Shown piece after piece: positions 17,939 to 26,643 of a stretch of 64,000 bases of DNA. The first letter of the stretch is position 1, and every line of letters begins with the position of its first letter. The notes beneath the pieces were generated by a model. That model saw only the letters and a program-made list of their open reading frames with translations, did no database searches and was not told the origin of the DNA. This DNA comes from JADCCX01 sp051649305. GTDB taxonomy: Bacteria; Pseudomonadota; Alphaproteobacteria; Rhizobiales; Beijerinckiaceae. The DNA is taken from contig JBOFGV010000096.1 in NCBI GenBank assembly GCA_051649305.1, positions 62,001 through 126,000 on the forward strand, in the 5' to 3' direction. A program made the position numbers and the translations under genes.

Positions 17939-18388
17939 TCAGATGCCAGCGGCTTGCTTGATGCCTGCACGCACGCGGTTATACGTGCCGCAACGGCAGA
18001 TGTTGGTGATGTTCGCATCGATATCAGCATCTGTGGGCTTCGGCGTTTTCGCCAGCAGGGCGGCCGCAGACATAATCATGCCGGACTGGCAGTAGCCGCA
18101 CTGGGGCACTTCAAGCGCCAGCCAGGCCTTTTGCACGGGATGGGATGAATCAGGCGAGAGCCCCTCTATTGTGACAATCTTCTGGTTGGCACCGACTGCG
18201 CTCACCGGCATGGCGCAGGAGCGCACAGCCTCACCATCGATATGCACCGTGCAAGCTCCGCAGGCCGCGACACCGCAACCATACTTGGTGCCTGTCAAAC
18301 CTGCCTGCTCGCGCAGGGCCCAGAGCAGTGGTGTATCCGGCGGCACATCAAGATCACGCACCACACCATTGATTGTCAGTTTCGCCAT
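17939..18388 (-). CDS. 2Fe-2S small subunit of the molybdenum hydroxylase (IorA/CoxS family)
   Basis: The start at 18388 gives a 149-residue protein beginning MAKLTINGVVRDL. It has the plant-type cluster motif YGCGVAACGACTV with a distal cysteine in EAVRSC, and the second cluster motif PQCGYCQSGM with ICRCGTYNR. This two-cluster arrangement is standard for the small subunit of xanthine-dehydrogenase-family enzymes and carries electrons from the molybdenum centre. It has no signal peptide, as is normal, and would be exported bound to the large subunit. It opens the cluster that runs to soxA. Confidence 0.92.
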   Translation of the reverse strand: MAKLTINGVVRDLDVPPDTPLLWALREQAGLTGTKYGCGVAACGACTVHIDGEAVRSCAMPVSAVGANQKIVTIEGLSPDSSHPVQKAWLALEVPQCGYCQSGMIMSAAALLAKTPKPTDADIDANITNICRCGTYNRVRAGIKQAAGI

Positions 18389-18490
18389 TTTGTCCTCCCG
18401 TTTCGAACAGCAGCGCTTTTTTGAACCCGTCCAGACTACTCCATCTGTTTCAGGTGTCATCTATAAGATGATGTTTTCACAAAGCCGTGA

Positions 18491-19570
18491 TCAGATGGCG
18501 TAACGTGTCACTGCGGCATCATCCCAGACCAACCCACAACCGGGGCCGGAATGCGGCATACCCTTGCCATCAACAAGGCACGAACTGCCTTCGGCGAGCA
18601 CAGGGGCTGCAACGTCCAGCCACTCAAGATAATGGCGGTTGGGTGTCGCGCTGAGCAAATGCGCACTGAACTCTATGAAAAGATGGCTGCTGACGGGAAT
18701 GCCCGCTGCAGCGGCCAGCGCTGTGGCGCGCATCCAGCCGGTGACGCCACCAACCTTCATCACATCAGGCATGAGAAGGACTGATGCTCCGGCAGCGATG
18801 GAGCGTGCAATGCCATTCGGTCCCCAGTCGTTCTCGCCCCGCTGGACGGGAAGACCCGGCACAGCCCGGCGAATGGCGGCATGCCCTTCCATATCATCCC
18901 AGCGGATGGGTTCCTCCAGCCAGGCAATGCCCCAATCGGCATAGGCCTGAGCGCGGGTGATGGCCTCCGGCACAGTGAAGGCCTGATTGGGATCTACAAG
19001 GATGGCCACATCCGGTCCGACAGCACGCCGGACAGTGTTGTAAACCTCCCTCTCGGCGGCCAGTGTAGGGTGGCCGAATTTCAGCTTCACGGCCTTGAAA
19101 CCAGCCTGCATGGCGGTCTCGGCTTCGCTTGCAATCTCGGCAGCTTCCCAGCCGCGCAAGGAGGCATAGGCCGATGTACCTGTGGCGGGGTTACCTCCCA
19201 GAAGCGCGCAAAGCGGCAAACCCTGCGCGCGCGCCAGCGCATCCCATGCCGCCATATCAAGCCCGGCCAGCGCCATGCCGAGCAGGCCTTCTGTTCCCAG
19301 CAGTTTGAACCGCGCAGTCAGCATGTCGGACAATGCAGCGGGATGCAGGGATTGACCTTTGATCATCGGTTCCAGATTGCTCAACAGACTTGCTGTCGGG
19401 CCAAGGGCAAGCTTCGTATAGGTGAAGATATAGGCGCGCCCGGTTATGCCCTCTTCCGTATGGAGATCAATCAACACGAGGGGCGCGCTGGTCACCGCAC
19501 CGGCAGATGCTTTCACCGGTGGATCAAGCGGCACATCCACTGCCCTGATCTGAAGCGAGCGGATCGTCAT
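18491..19570 (-). CDS. Mandelate racemase of the enolase superfamily
   Basis: Started at the ATG at 19570, the protein is 359 residues, the same length as Pseudomonas putida mandelate racemase. It keeps its catalytic set: Lys162 and Lys164 (VKLKFG), Asp193 (VDPNQAF), a Glu in WLEEP, Glu246 (GENDWG), Asp269 paired with His296 (MPDVMKVGG and SSHLFIE), and Glu316 (YLEWLD). The known residues are K164, K166, D195, E221, E247, D270, H297 and E317. It therefore should interconvert enantiomers of a 2-hydroxy acid through an enolate with Mg2+. Whether mandelate itself is the substrate is not shown, and no mandelate dehydrogenase gene is nearby. Confidence 0.82.
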   Translation of the reverse strand: MTIRSLQIRAVDVPLDPPVKASAGAVTSAPLVLIDLHTEEGITGRAYIFTYTKLALGPTASLLSNLEPMIKGQSLHPAALSDMLTARFKLLGTEGLLGMALAGLDMAAWDALARAQGLPLCALLGGNPATGTSAYASLRGWEAAEIASEAETAMQAGFKAVKLKFGHPTLAAEREVYNTVRRAVGPDVAILVDPNQAFTVPEAITRAQAYADWGIAWLEEPIRWDDMEGHAAIRRAVPGLPVQRGENDWGPNGIARSIAAGASVLLMPDVMKVGGVTGWMRATALAAAAGIPVSSHLFIEFSAHLLSATPNRHYLEWLDVAAPVLAEGSSCLVDGKGMPHSGPGCGLVWDDAAVTRYAI

Positions 19571-19655
19571 CGCTGTGCCCTTCATCGGAGCTCCTGTCAT
19601 GCTGCTGTTCAACGGCCTTCCGCTGTGGAGACAAAACTAATTTTCCTTTTTGTTC

Positions 19656-19664
19656 TTGTACAAT
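19656..19664. promoter_or_regulatory. Short TTGTACAA palindrome and TACAAT -10-like box
   Basis: TTGTACAA at 19656-19663 lies in the divergent gap between the mandelate racemase-like gene and the B12 riboswitch. It resembles the core of GntR/FadR-type operators. The overlapping TACAAT (19659-19664) could be the -10 box of the riboswitch transcript, which would start about 25 bases before the aptamer; the -35 region is poor. No GntR gene is in the window, so the assignment is weak. Confidence 0.3.
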
Positions 19665-19696
19665 TGTTTTTGCTGTGCTTGAAAACTTCGGCTTTC

Positions 19697-19880
19697 GGTG
19701 CCTTCCGCAGGGAAGGTGAAACGGGAACGCCGTAAGGGCCATTGGCCTGATCCGGCGGCTGCCCCCGCAACTGTGAGCGGCGAGCGTTTTTCGCATGACC
19801 ACTGGTTCCATGTTCGGGATCGGGAAGGGCGAAAACCGCGTTAGAGCCGCGAGCCAGGAGACCGGCCGGAAGTTGTGTTC
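19697..19880 (+). ncRNA. Cobalamin riboswitch upstream of btuB
   Basis: The order of conserved blocks matches the AdoCbl aptamer: GGTGCC (19697), AGGGAAGGTGAAACGGGAA, the B12 box GCTGCCCCCGCAACTGTGA, then CCACTGG, CGGGAAGG and GAGCCAGGAGACCGGCC near the 3' end. It ends about 35 bases before the btuB ATG. High cobalamin should shut off btuB, and btuC and btuD if they are cotranscribed. A GC-rich stretch, GGCGGAGGGCCGGCGGAGG, follows the aptamer and overlaps the ribosome site, which fits translational sequestration. Confidence 0.95.
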
Positions 19881-19914
19881 AACAGCGAACCGGCGGAGGG
19901 CCGGCGGAGGCTCC

Positions 19915-21903
19915 ATGTCGAAGTTTTACCCGGCGGCATTCGCCGCAACAACGCTGCTTTGCAGTGCATTTTCTGTCAGTGCACAAACCGCACCAACAAA
20001 TCCAGAACCTGCCAGCACAAATCTTCCTCTCTTTGTCACAGTCACCGCAAACCGCACACCAACGGCTATCCAGCGGACGGGCAGCGCGATCACAGTGCTG
20101 CGCAGCGAAGACATCCAACGTGGCAGCGCATCTTCTCTGGCGGATGTGCTGCGGCAGGTGCCGGGCCTTGATATCACCGAGACAGGGGGAACGGGTGCCA
20201 CAACCTCTATCCGCCTGCGCGGTGCCAATGCCGGTCAAACGCTCGTGCTGCTGGACGGCGTGCGGCTGAACGATCCATCCGGTGCCAACGGCGAATTTGA
20301 AGGTGCCCTTCTGGCACCGGGCCTGATCGAGCGCATTGAGGTGCTGCGAGGCCCGCAGTCTGCGCTTTATGGCTCTGATGCCATGGGCGGTGTCATCAAC
20401 ATCATCACGAAGCGCGGGCGCGGAGAGCCTGTCCGCAGCATCCGTGTTGAAGGCGGCAGCTACGGCACAATCAGCACCACTGGCTCTGTCGCAGGCTCAA
20501 CAGGCGCATGGAGCTACGCGCTTTCTGCCGTGGCCCAGCGCACGGAAGGCTTCTCACGCTACGGCTATCGCATTGGCAGGCTTGAGACCCCCAATGGTGG
20601 CGCATTCGAGAAAGACGCGAGTTCGCGCATCGGTGGATTTGGCCGCATCGGCTACGATCCGCGCACAGGTTTCCGGGCCGAGGTCAGCGTAACTGCTGTC
20701 GATCAGAAGGCTGAATATGACGCAGCCTTTGGCCGCTATCCTGATACGCCAAGCCTGGGCAAGAGGCGCTTCACGCAGGTAAGCGCCAAGGCTGAGCTTG
20801 ATACTCTTGATAATCAGCTGACGCATTCGCTGCAGATTTTCGCCAACCGTTCCGAGCGATTTTTCTTCGATTCATCCTTTTCGCTCGTCGCTGGCCGACT
20901 GCGCGAAACACGCACACGATCCGATTTCATTGGCGATCGTCTGGGTGCTGAATATCAAGGCAACTTGCGATTGAAGCAGTTTGGCACCTTCATTTTTGGA
21001 GCGCGCAGCGAGCGGGAAACCGCTGATTCCTTCGACCGGAATCTTCTGCCTGTGCCCACATTCAAACAACGCACCATCGCCGCCGACCAGTTGACAAACT
21101 CACTCTTTGGACTTTGGCAGTTGCCGCTTGGCGAAAGGCTGACAGTGTCTTTCGGCGGGCGCTATGACAAGGTGTCCGATGCTGATGCATTCATGACCTG
21201 GCGCACCACGGCCGCCTACAACATCATCGAGACCGGCACGAAGTTCCGCGCGAGTGCAGGCACCGGCGGCAAGGCTCCAACGCTGTTCCAGCGCTTTTCA
21301 CCGCAATATGGCACAGCCAATCTCTCCGCTGAAAAGAGCCTTGGTGTCGACGCTGGCGTTGATCAGGATATCCTGGGCGGTCGCGTGACCCTTACGGCCA
21401 CTGTGTTTGCCAACCGCTTCCGCAATCTCATCAATTTCGAGACCGGATCGCGCTGCCTCCCAACGCAGACATTTGGCTGCTACGTCAACGTTTCGCGGGC
21501 AAGCACATCAGGTGCTGAGCTTGGCGCACGGGCAACATTGATTGAAGGCTGGCTCTCCGCGAGCACTGTCTACACCTACCTGCATGCCAAGGACTCGGTG
21601 ACGAACCTGACCCTTGCACGCCGCCCCAACCATCAGGGACGTATGGCCTTCCAGATCACGCCTGTGACCGGATTGATGATTGAACCATCGGTTGTTGCTG
21701 TATCGGGGCGCTTCTCCAGCGCCAACGAGCGCAGCCGGCTCGCTCCTTACGCGAGGCTTGATATCAATGCCGAGTATGCGATCAACACCGGTCTGAAAGT
21801 GCATGGGCGCGTTGAGAACATCACCAATGCAAAGTATCAGGAAGCCGTGAATTACGGCACGACAGGCCGCGCCTTTTATGGTGGATTGACGGCCACATGG
21901 TAA
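19915..21903 (+). CDS. btuB: TonB-dependent vitamin B12 outer-membrane receptor BtuB
   Basis: The 662-residue protein starts at the ATG at 19915 after the riboswitch and has a signal peptide (ATTLLCSAFSVSAQ). A TonB-box-like FVTVTANR comes next, then a plug domain with VLRQVPGLDI and RIEVLRGPQSALYGSDAMGG, and a 22-strand barrel ending in the aromatic terminus GGLTATW. Receptor type and riboswitch together identify it as the cobalamin importer of the outer membrane. It feeds BtuF and BtuCD encoded downstream. Confidence 0.93.
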   Translation: MSKFYPAAFAATTLLCSAFSVSAQTAPTNPEPASTNLPLFVTVTANRTPTAIQRTGSAITVLRSEDIQRGSASSLADVLRQVPGLDITETGGTGATTSIRLRGANAGQTLVLLDGVRLNDPSGANGEFEGALLAPGLIERIEVLRGPQSALYGSDAMGGVINIITKRGRGEPVRSIRVEGGSYGTISTTGSVAGSTGAWSYALSAVAQRTEGFSRYGYRIGRLETPNGGAFEKDASSRIGGFGRIGYDPRTGFRAEVSVTAVDQKAEYDAAFGRYPDTPSLGKRRFTQVSAKAELDTLDNQLTHSLQIFANRSERFFFDSSFSLVAGRLRETRTRSDFIGDRLGAEYQGNLRLKQFGTFIFGARSERETADSFDRNLLPVPTFKQRTIAADQLTNSLFGLWQLPLGERLTVSFGGRYDKVSDADAFMTWRTTAAYNIIETGTKFRASAGTGGKAPTLFQRFSPQYGTANLSAEKSLGVDAGVDQDILGGRVTLTATVFANRFRNLINFETGSRCLPTQTFGCYVNVSRASTSGAELGARATLIEGWLSASTVYTYLHAKDSVTNLTLARRPNHQGRMAFQITPVTGLMIEPSVVAVSGRFSSANERSRLAPYARLDINAEYAINTGLKVHGRVENITNAKYQEAVNYGTTGRAFYGGLTATW

Positions 21904-21925
21904 GCGCTTTGGGACAGAGGACAGG

Positions 21926-22930
21926 ATGACAACATCACGCCTCTGGCTTGTCCCGGCACTGGCCCTTTCTGCTGCGGCACTGTTCATTGTGTCCCTCGGC
22001 GTCGGGCCCGTGCGGATTGCGCCGAATGCGGTTCTGGCTGCCTTGATGGCGGACGGCACGCCGCATGCGGTGATTGTGCGGGAGATCCGCCTGCCCCGCG
22101 CCATTCTTGCCCTTGCGATTGGTGCGGTTCTGGGCCTTTCGGGTGCTGCCATGCAAGGCTTGCTGCGCAATCCGCTGGCTGCTCCCTCGCTGTTTGGTGC
22201 CCCGCAGACAGCCGCCTTCGCCGCCGTCTCGACCATCTCGCTCGGCCTGACAGATGCGCTTTCTTGGGGCCTGCCGCTGGCTGCCATTCTTGGCGCGTTC
22301 CTGTCGGTGTTTGCTCTCATCACCGTGGCAGGCCGCAACGCCTCCTTGCTGTTGCTCATCCTGTCCGGCCTTGCCATTTCTGCGCTGGCAGGCGCGGGCA
22401 CAGCCCTTGCCATGAACCTTGCTCCCAATCCTTTTGCAGCCCTTGAAATCGCCTTCTGGCTGCTGGGCTCGCTGGAGGACAGGTCCATGCGGCATGTGGT
22501 GATGGCACTGCCCTTCATCGCGGCAGCGATGGTGCTGCTCTATGTCCAGCGAGGCGCGTTTCGTGCTCTCACCCTTGGGGAGGAGGCGGCGGAAAGCCTT
22601 GGCGTCAATGTCGCTGTGCTGCGCTTTGTCGTGATCACCGGTGTGGCGCTCGGCGTTGGTGCCTCGGTCGCGGTGGCAGGCACCATCAGCTTTATCGGAT
22701 TGGTTGCGCCGCATCTCATGCGCCCCTTGGTGAACCACGATCCGGCGCGCTTGCTGCTGCCTGCTGCCTTCACGGGGTCCTGTCTTTTGCTGTCAGCGGA
22801 CATTGCGGTTCGCCTCATCCCCTCCACATCAGACATCAAGGTGGGTGTGCTGACCTCGATCATCGGCGTGCCGTTTTTCCTCTGGCTTATCGTGCGCCAG
22901 CGCCGCAGCCTCGCGGGTGGCATCACATGA
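21926..22930 (+). CDS. btuC: Cobalamin ABC transporter permease BtuC (FecCD family)
   Basis: This is a 334-residue membrane protein with about ten hydrophobic segments. It has the FecCD-family signatures REIRLPRAILALAIGAVLGL, SGAAMQGLLRNPLA and GTISFIGLVAPHLMR. It forms the inner-membrane channel for cobalamin with BtuD. It starts 22 bases after btuB and overlaps btuD by four bases, and it shares the riboswitch-controlled transcript. Confidence 0.9.
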   Translation: MTTSRLWLVPALALSAAALFIVSLGVGPVRIAPNAVLAALMADGTPHAVIVREIRLPRAILALAIGAVLGLSGAAMQGLLRNPLAAPSLFGAPQTAAFAAVSTISLGLTDALSWGLPLAAILGAFLSVFALITVAGRNASLLLLILSGLAISALAGAGTALAMNLAPNPFAALEIAFWLLGSLEDRSMRHVVMALPFIAAAMVLLYVQRGAFRALTLGEEAAESLGVNVAVLRFVVITGVALGVGASVAVAGTISFIGLVAPHLMRPLVNHDPARLLLPAAFTGSCLLLSADIAVRLIPSTSDIKVGVLTSIIGVPFFLWLIVRQRRSLAGGIT

Positions 22931-23703
22931 GCGAGGCGCTTTCTCTCAAGCATGTCAGCGTGTCGCTTGCCGGTCGCGCAATCGTGCAGGACGTTTCACT
23001 GGAGCTTGCAGGCAACCGGCTGATCGCGCTGCTTGGCCCCAATGGTGCTGGCAAGACAACCCTTCTGAAAGCCATTGCAGGATTGCTTCCGGCCACAGGC
23101 AGCATCACGCTGAATGGCGCATCCGTTGTGAGCATGAACCGGAAAGAACGGGCGAGACGCATTGGATATCTGCCGCAGGGACATCAGATTCACTGGCCAT
23201 TGACGGCACGCGAAGTGGTGGCTCTGGGGCGTCTGCCGCATGGCCTTGCTGATCCCGGTCGCATGGATGCTGCCCACGCGGCCGCTGTCGATACAGCGAT
23301 GTTGCGGACAGACACGCAGCGCTACGCTGATCAATCCGTGATGACGCTATCAGGTGGCGAGAGGGCACGTGTGATGCTGGCCCGCGTGCTCGCAGTTGAG
23401 GCGAAAGTGCTGCTCACCGATGAGCCAACGGCTTCGCTTGATCCGCGCCACCAGATCACCGTCATGCAGCAGCTGAGGACAGAAACGCGACAGGGTGCAC
23501 TGGTGATTGTTGTCACCCATGACATCGGCCTTGCCAGCCGTCTGGCTGATGAGATTGTGCTGATGCAGGAAGGCCGCATTGCCGCCCATGGCGCACCCAC
23601 CGACGTGTTGACCGATGCGCGGATGGCCGAGGTTTACGGCGTCACTGCCCTGCGTCAGGAAGCCGGTGGTGAAACAGCCGTGACGCCCTGGGGTCTGGCG
23701 TGA
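22927..23703 (+). CDS. btuD: Cobalamin ABC transporter ATPase BtuD
   Basis: The 258-residue protein has Walker A GPNGAGKTT, a Q-loop in GYLPQGHQ, signature LSGGERARV and Walker B VLLTDEPTASLD, as in FecE/BtuD/HmuV ATPases. Its location between btuC and btuF assigns it to cobalamin uptake. The last 49 bases overlap, tail to tail, the end of the decarboxylase gene on the other strand. Confidence 0.9.
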   Translation: MSEALSLKHVSVSLAGRAIVQDVSLELAGNRLIALLGPNGAGKTTLLKAIAGLLPATGSITLNGASVVSMNRKERARRIGYLPQGHQIHWPLTAREVVALGRLPHGLADPGRMDAAHAAAVDTAMLRTDTQRYADQSVMTLSGGERARVMLARVLAVEAKVLLTDEPTASLDPRHQITVMQQLRTETRQGALVIVVTHDIGLASRLADEIVLMQEGRIAAHGAPTDVLTDARMAEVYGVTALRQEAGGETAVTPWGLA

Positions 23704-24680
23704 GACGACAGCGCTCCAGCCAAGCGCTCCAGTCCGGCAGCATCACCGGGCAGGCCAAAGCGCAGGAGCGTGTGGTCCCAGTCAAAGCGTCTTGTCCAGA
23801 TACGATGATTGGCCAGATGATCATGCAACCCCGTTGCATCAGCGCTGCGCACGAGACGATAGAGCGTGGTGCCGCCCACAATTTCAAGACCACCGGAAAC
23901 AAGCACAGCATCAAGCGCGGCAGCTTCAAGCACCAGACGCCGGCGCATGTCATCAGCGCAGACAACATCAGCCAGTGCAGCCCGTCCAATGGCCAGCGCT
24001 GGACCGGCAACAGCCCATGGTCCCAGTGCAATCTCGAACCGGCGGGCAATCTCAGCTCCCGCAATCACGAACCCCAATCGCACACCGGCGAGGCCGTAGA
24101 ACTTGCCGAAGGAGCGCAGGATCACAACCGGATACTCCGCGCACAGGTCAACGCAACTGACATCGGGCATGGTGTCGACAAAGGACTCGTCAACGATCAG
24201 CCAACCGCCACCAGCTGTGGCACGCTCGGCCAACCGGCGGAGCTCTGCCTGCGTGAGCATACGGCCATCAGGGTTGTTGGGGTTGACCACGATGAGATTA
24301 TCCGAGCCATTCCAGTCTGCGGTATCTGTTACTTCCCTCACACTTTGGCCAGCCTCGCGGAAGGCCGCAGCATGCTCACTGTAGGTGGGCGAGAGCACAG
24401 TGACGCCACGCGCGGGCGCAAGCCTTGGCATCCACTGGATGAGCGCCTGCGTGCCGGGCGCAGCAACAATAGCAGCCGCGTCTGGCACACCATAGGCAAC
24501 ACGCGCCGCATCCAGCAGGGCGTGAAGATCACGTTTGGCTGGCAGGGCCTGCCAGAAGCGTGGGGCGATTTCAGGCAAGGGCCAGATGTGCGGATTAATG
24601 CCGGTCGAGAGATCAAGCCAGCCGTCAGCGCCCCCGCCAAACCGCGCCATCGCCTCTGTCAGATCACCACCATGTTGCAT
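23655..24680 (-). CDS. cobC: L-threonine-O-3-phosphate decarboxylase (CobC/CobD) for cobalamin side chain
   Basis: The protein is 341 residues from ATG 24680 and begins MQHGGDLTEAMARFGG, then WLDLSTGINP, the standard start of this family. It is a fold-type I PLP enzyme: PNNPDGRML, and the lysine in LRSFGKFYGLAGVRLGF. It makes (R)-1-amino-2-propanol phosphate, the linker of the nucleotide loop, used by CbiB encoded at 25550. The gene is antisense between btuD and btuF, overlapping btuD by 49 bases at its 3' end and the btuF start by 9 bases at its 5' end. Its promoter must therefore lie inside btuF. The symbol cobC follows Pseudomonas naming; cobD is the Salmonella name. Confidence 0.9.
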   Translation of the reverse strand: MQHGGDLTEAMARFGGGADGWLDLSTGINPHIWPLPEIAPRFWQALPAKRDLHALLDAARVAYGVPDAAAIVAAPGTQALIQWMPRLAPARGVTVLSPTYSEHAAAFREAGQSVREVTDTADWNGSDNLIVVNPNNPDGRMLTQAELRRLAERATAGGGWLIVDESFVDTMPDVSCVDLCAEYPVVILRSFGKFYGLAGVRLGFVIAGAEIARRFEIALGPWAVAGPALAIGRAALADVVCADDMRRRLVLEAAALDAVLVSGGLEIVGGTTLYRLVRSADATGLHDHLANHRIWTRRFDWDHTLLRFGLPGDAAGLERLAGALSSHARPQGVTAVSPPAS

Positions 24681-25550
24681 CACGGGCTGTTACCATCGCG
24701 CAAAGGTCTGCGCCAGTGGGTGGCGGCTCTTGTGCTTGCAGCCATGCCCGGGCTTGCCACCGCACAGCAGTCAACCGGCCAACCAGCCAGCATCGTCTCG
24801 CTCAACATGTGCACAGATCAGTTGCTGCTGGATCTTGCGCCGCGCAATCAGATCCTTGGGCTCAGCCCCTTTGCGGCGGATGCGGCCCGTTCGTGGTTTG
24901 CCACAGAAGCACGTCAGTTGCCCATTCTATCAGGAACAGCGGAAGAGGTCATGGTTCTCAAACCTGATCTCGTGGTCTCGGGCACTTTTACAAAGCGCGC
25001 CACCCGCGAATTCATCAAGGCGCGCGGCATGCGCATGGAAGAGTTTCCGCCTGTCCGATCGATTGCCGAAACAAAGCGGCAGATCGCACGCTTTGGCGAG
25101 TTGACCGGTGCAAAAGAAAAAGCCGCAGCACGCATCGCTGCAATTGACGCGGCACTGGCAAACCTCAAGGCCGCAGCCAGTGCGCGCACAATCCGCGTGC
25201 TGCCGCTCTCGCGCCGCGCCTGGGTGACGGGTGCACAATCCCTGACGACAGATTTGCTGACGCAGGCGGGCTTCGTGAATGTCGCCAGCGAAATGGGCCT
25301 GACATCCGGAGGCCGTGTGTCACTCGAAACAATCGTGCTGCTCAAGCCTGATGCGCTCCTACTCTCCAGCAGCAGCGACAGCGCCGAAGATCAGGGCAAG
25401 GCCCTGCTGTTGCACCCCGCCATCCAGTCACTGTTTCCGCAAGAGCGGCGCATGGTCATCCCGGAGCGCCTGACAGTGTGCGGCGGCCCCATGCTGGCTG
25501 AGGCAATGCAGGCGCTGGCCGATCAGATCAACCGCCTGAGCCCGCGCTGA
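24672..25550 (+). CDS. btuF: Periplasmic cobalamin-binding protein BtuF
   Basis: From ATG 24672 the protein is 292 residues, with a signal peptide (GLRQWVAALVLAAMPGLATA) and the type III periplasmic-binding fold: PASIVSLNMCTDQLLLDL, EEVMVLKPDLVVSG and ALLLHPAIQSL. It delivers cobalamin from BtuB to BtuCD. The start codon overlaps the divergent cobC start; a GTG 48 bases on (24720) is an alternative but would lose the positive n-region. It follows btuD after a gap occupied entirely by the antisense cobC gene, and overlaps cbiB in a TGATG arrangement. Confidence 0.87.
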   Translation: MLHHGLLPSRKGLRQWVAALVLAAMPGLATAQQSTGQPASIVSLNMCTDQLLLDLAPRNQILGLSPFAADAARSWFATEARQLPILSGTAEEVMVLKPDLVVSGTFTKRATREFIKARGMRMEEFPPVRSIAETKRQIARFGELTGAKEKAAARIAAIDAALANLKAAASARTIRVLPLSRRAWVTGAQSLTTDLLTQAGFVNVASEMGLTSGGRVSLETIVLLKPDALLLSSSSDSAEDQGKALLLHPAIQSLFPQERRMVIPERLTVCGGPMLAEAMQALADQINRLSPR

Positions 25551-26530
25551 TGCTGCTGTCATCGGATGCCATGCTGGTGCTTCTGCTTGCAATTCTTGCC
25601 GATGCCGTGATTGGTGATCCCGATGCGGTATGGCGGCGATGGCCGCATCCCGTCGCGTGGTTCGGAGCCTTGATCCACAAGCTCGACAAGATACTCAACC
25701 GCGAGGACGACACATTCGCCAGACGCAAGCTGTCTGGCGTGCTTGCTGTGCTGGTTCTGGTTGTCGTGGTTGGCGCAGCAAGTGCCATGCTTGATCAAGC
25801 ACTGCGCCGGCTGCCAGGACACCCTTGGACCAGCGCGCTCGTGGCATCCATTCTCATTGCGCAGAACGCGCTTTATGTGCACGTCGCCCGCGTCAGCACG
25901 GCCTTTGCATCAGGTGGTCTGGCGGAAGCGCGCCGCGCAGTCTCGATGATTGTGGGACGCAACCCGGAAAGCCTTGATGAGGCAGGTGTCTGCCGTGCGG
26001 CCATTGAGACAACAGCCGAGAACTTTTCTGACGGTGTCGTTGCACCTGTCTTCTGGTTCGCGGTTGCCGGCCTGCCGGGCCTTGCCATCTACAAGGCGAT
26101 CAACACGGCAGACTCCATGATCGGCCATCGCACACCGCGCCACGAGGCTTTCGGCTGGGCGGCCGCGCGATTGGATGATGTTGTCAATCTTGCGCCTGCG
26201 CGGCTCTCCGGCCTGCTTGTAGCTGTTGCATCTCCTTTGGCAGGTGGCACGCCCCACGCAGCACTTTCCACGATGTGGCGCGATGCTAGCCTGCACAAAT
26301 CGCCCAACGCCGGATGGCCGGAAGCCGCAATGGCGGGAGCGCTTGGACTGGCGCTGGCTGGGCCACGCCGCTACAGCGACCATCTGGTGGACGATCCCTT
26401 CCTCAACAGCGCCGGAAGGAAGGACGCGACACCTGATGACATCAACCGCGCACTGAAAGTTCTCGTTGGTGCATGCACCGCACTGGCACTTCTGGTCGCG
26501 CTGCTGGCCATATTCTGTCGCTTCGTTTAA
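25550..26530 (+). CDS. cbiB: Adenosylcobinamide-phosphate synthase CbiB (CobD in Pseudomonas naming)
   Basis: The 326-residue membrane protein has the family blocks LADAVIGDPDAVWRRWPHPV near the start, ETTAENFSDGVVAPVFWFAV and EAFGWAAARLDDVVNLAPAR. It attaches aminopropanol (phosphate) to adenosylcobyric acid. It thus uses the product of the neighbouring antisense cobC gene and of CobQ, encoded at 31.4 kb. Start and btuF stop overlap (TGATG), so the two are coupled. Confidence 0.92.
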   Translation: MLLSSDAMLVLLLAILADAVIGDPDAVWRRWPHPVAWFGALIHKLDKILNREDDTFARRKLSGVLAVLVLVVVVGAASAMLDQALRRLPGHPWTSALVASILIAQNALYVHVARVSTAFASGGLAEARRAVSMIVGRNPESLDEAGVCRAAIETTAENFSDGVVAPVFWFAVAGLPGLAIYKAINTADSMIGHRTPRHEAFGWAAARLDDVVNLAPARLSGLLVAVASPLAGGTPHAALSTMWRDASLHKSPNAGWPEAAMAGALGLALAGPRRYSDHLVDDPFLNSAGRKDATPDDINRALKVLVGACTALALLVALLAIFCRFV

Positions 26531-26643
26531 CCAGCATGCAGAGCTAGTGCATGAGCACGCGCGGCCAAGGGTTGCCCGGACTGGCGTGACAGACATACTT
26601 GGCGCAAATCACCGAAGTGCGACGACGAAATGGACAGTCCTTG

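Noticed and set aside
15570..18095. Two long plus-strand frames opposite the molybdenum hydroxylase gene
   Set aside because: They mirror the codon pattern of the large-subunit gene and encode no recognised domain; the minus-strand protein has clear family motifs.
23700..24671. A long plus-strand frame that extends btuF upstream by more than 300 codons
   Set aside because: It runs antisense through cobC, whose protein is a clear PLP enzyme; the upstream part has no domain, and BtuF's signal peptide begins at 24672.
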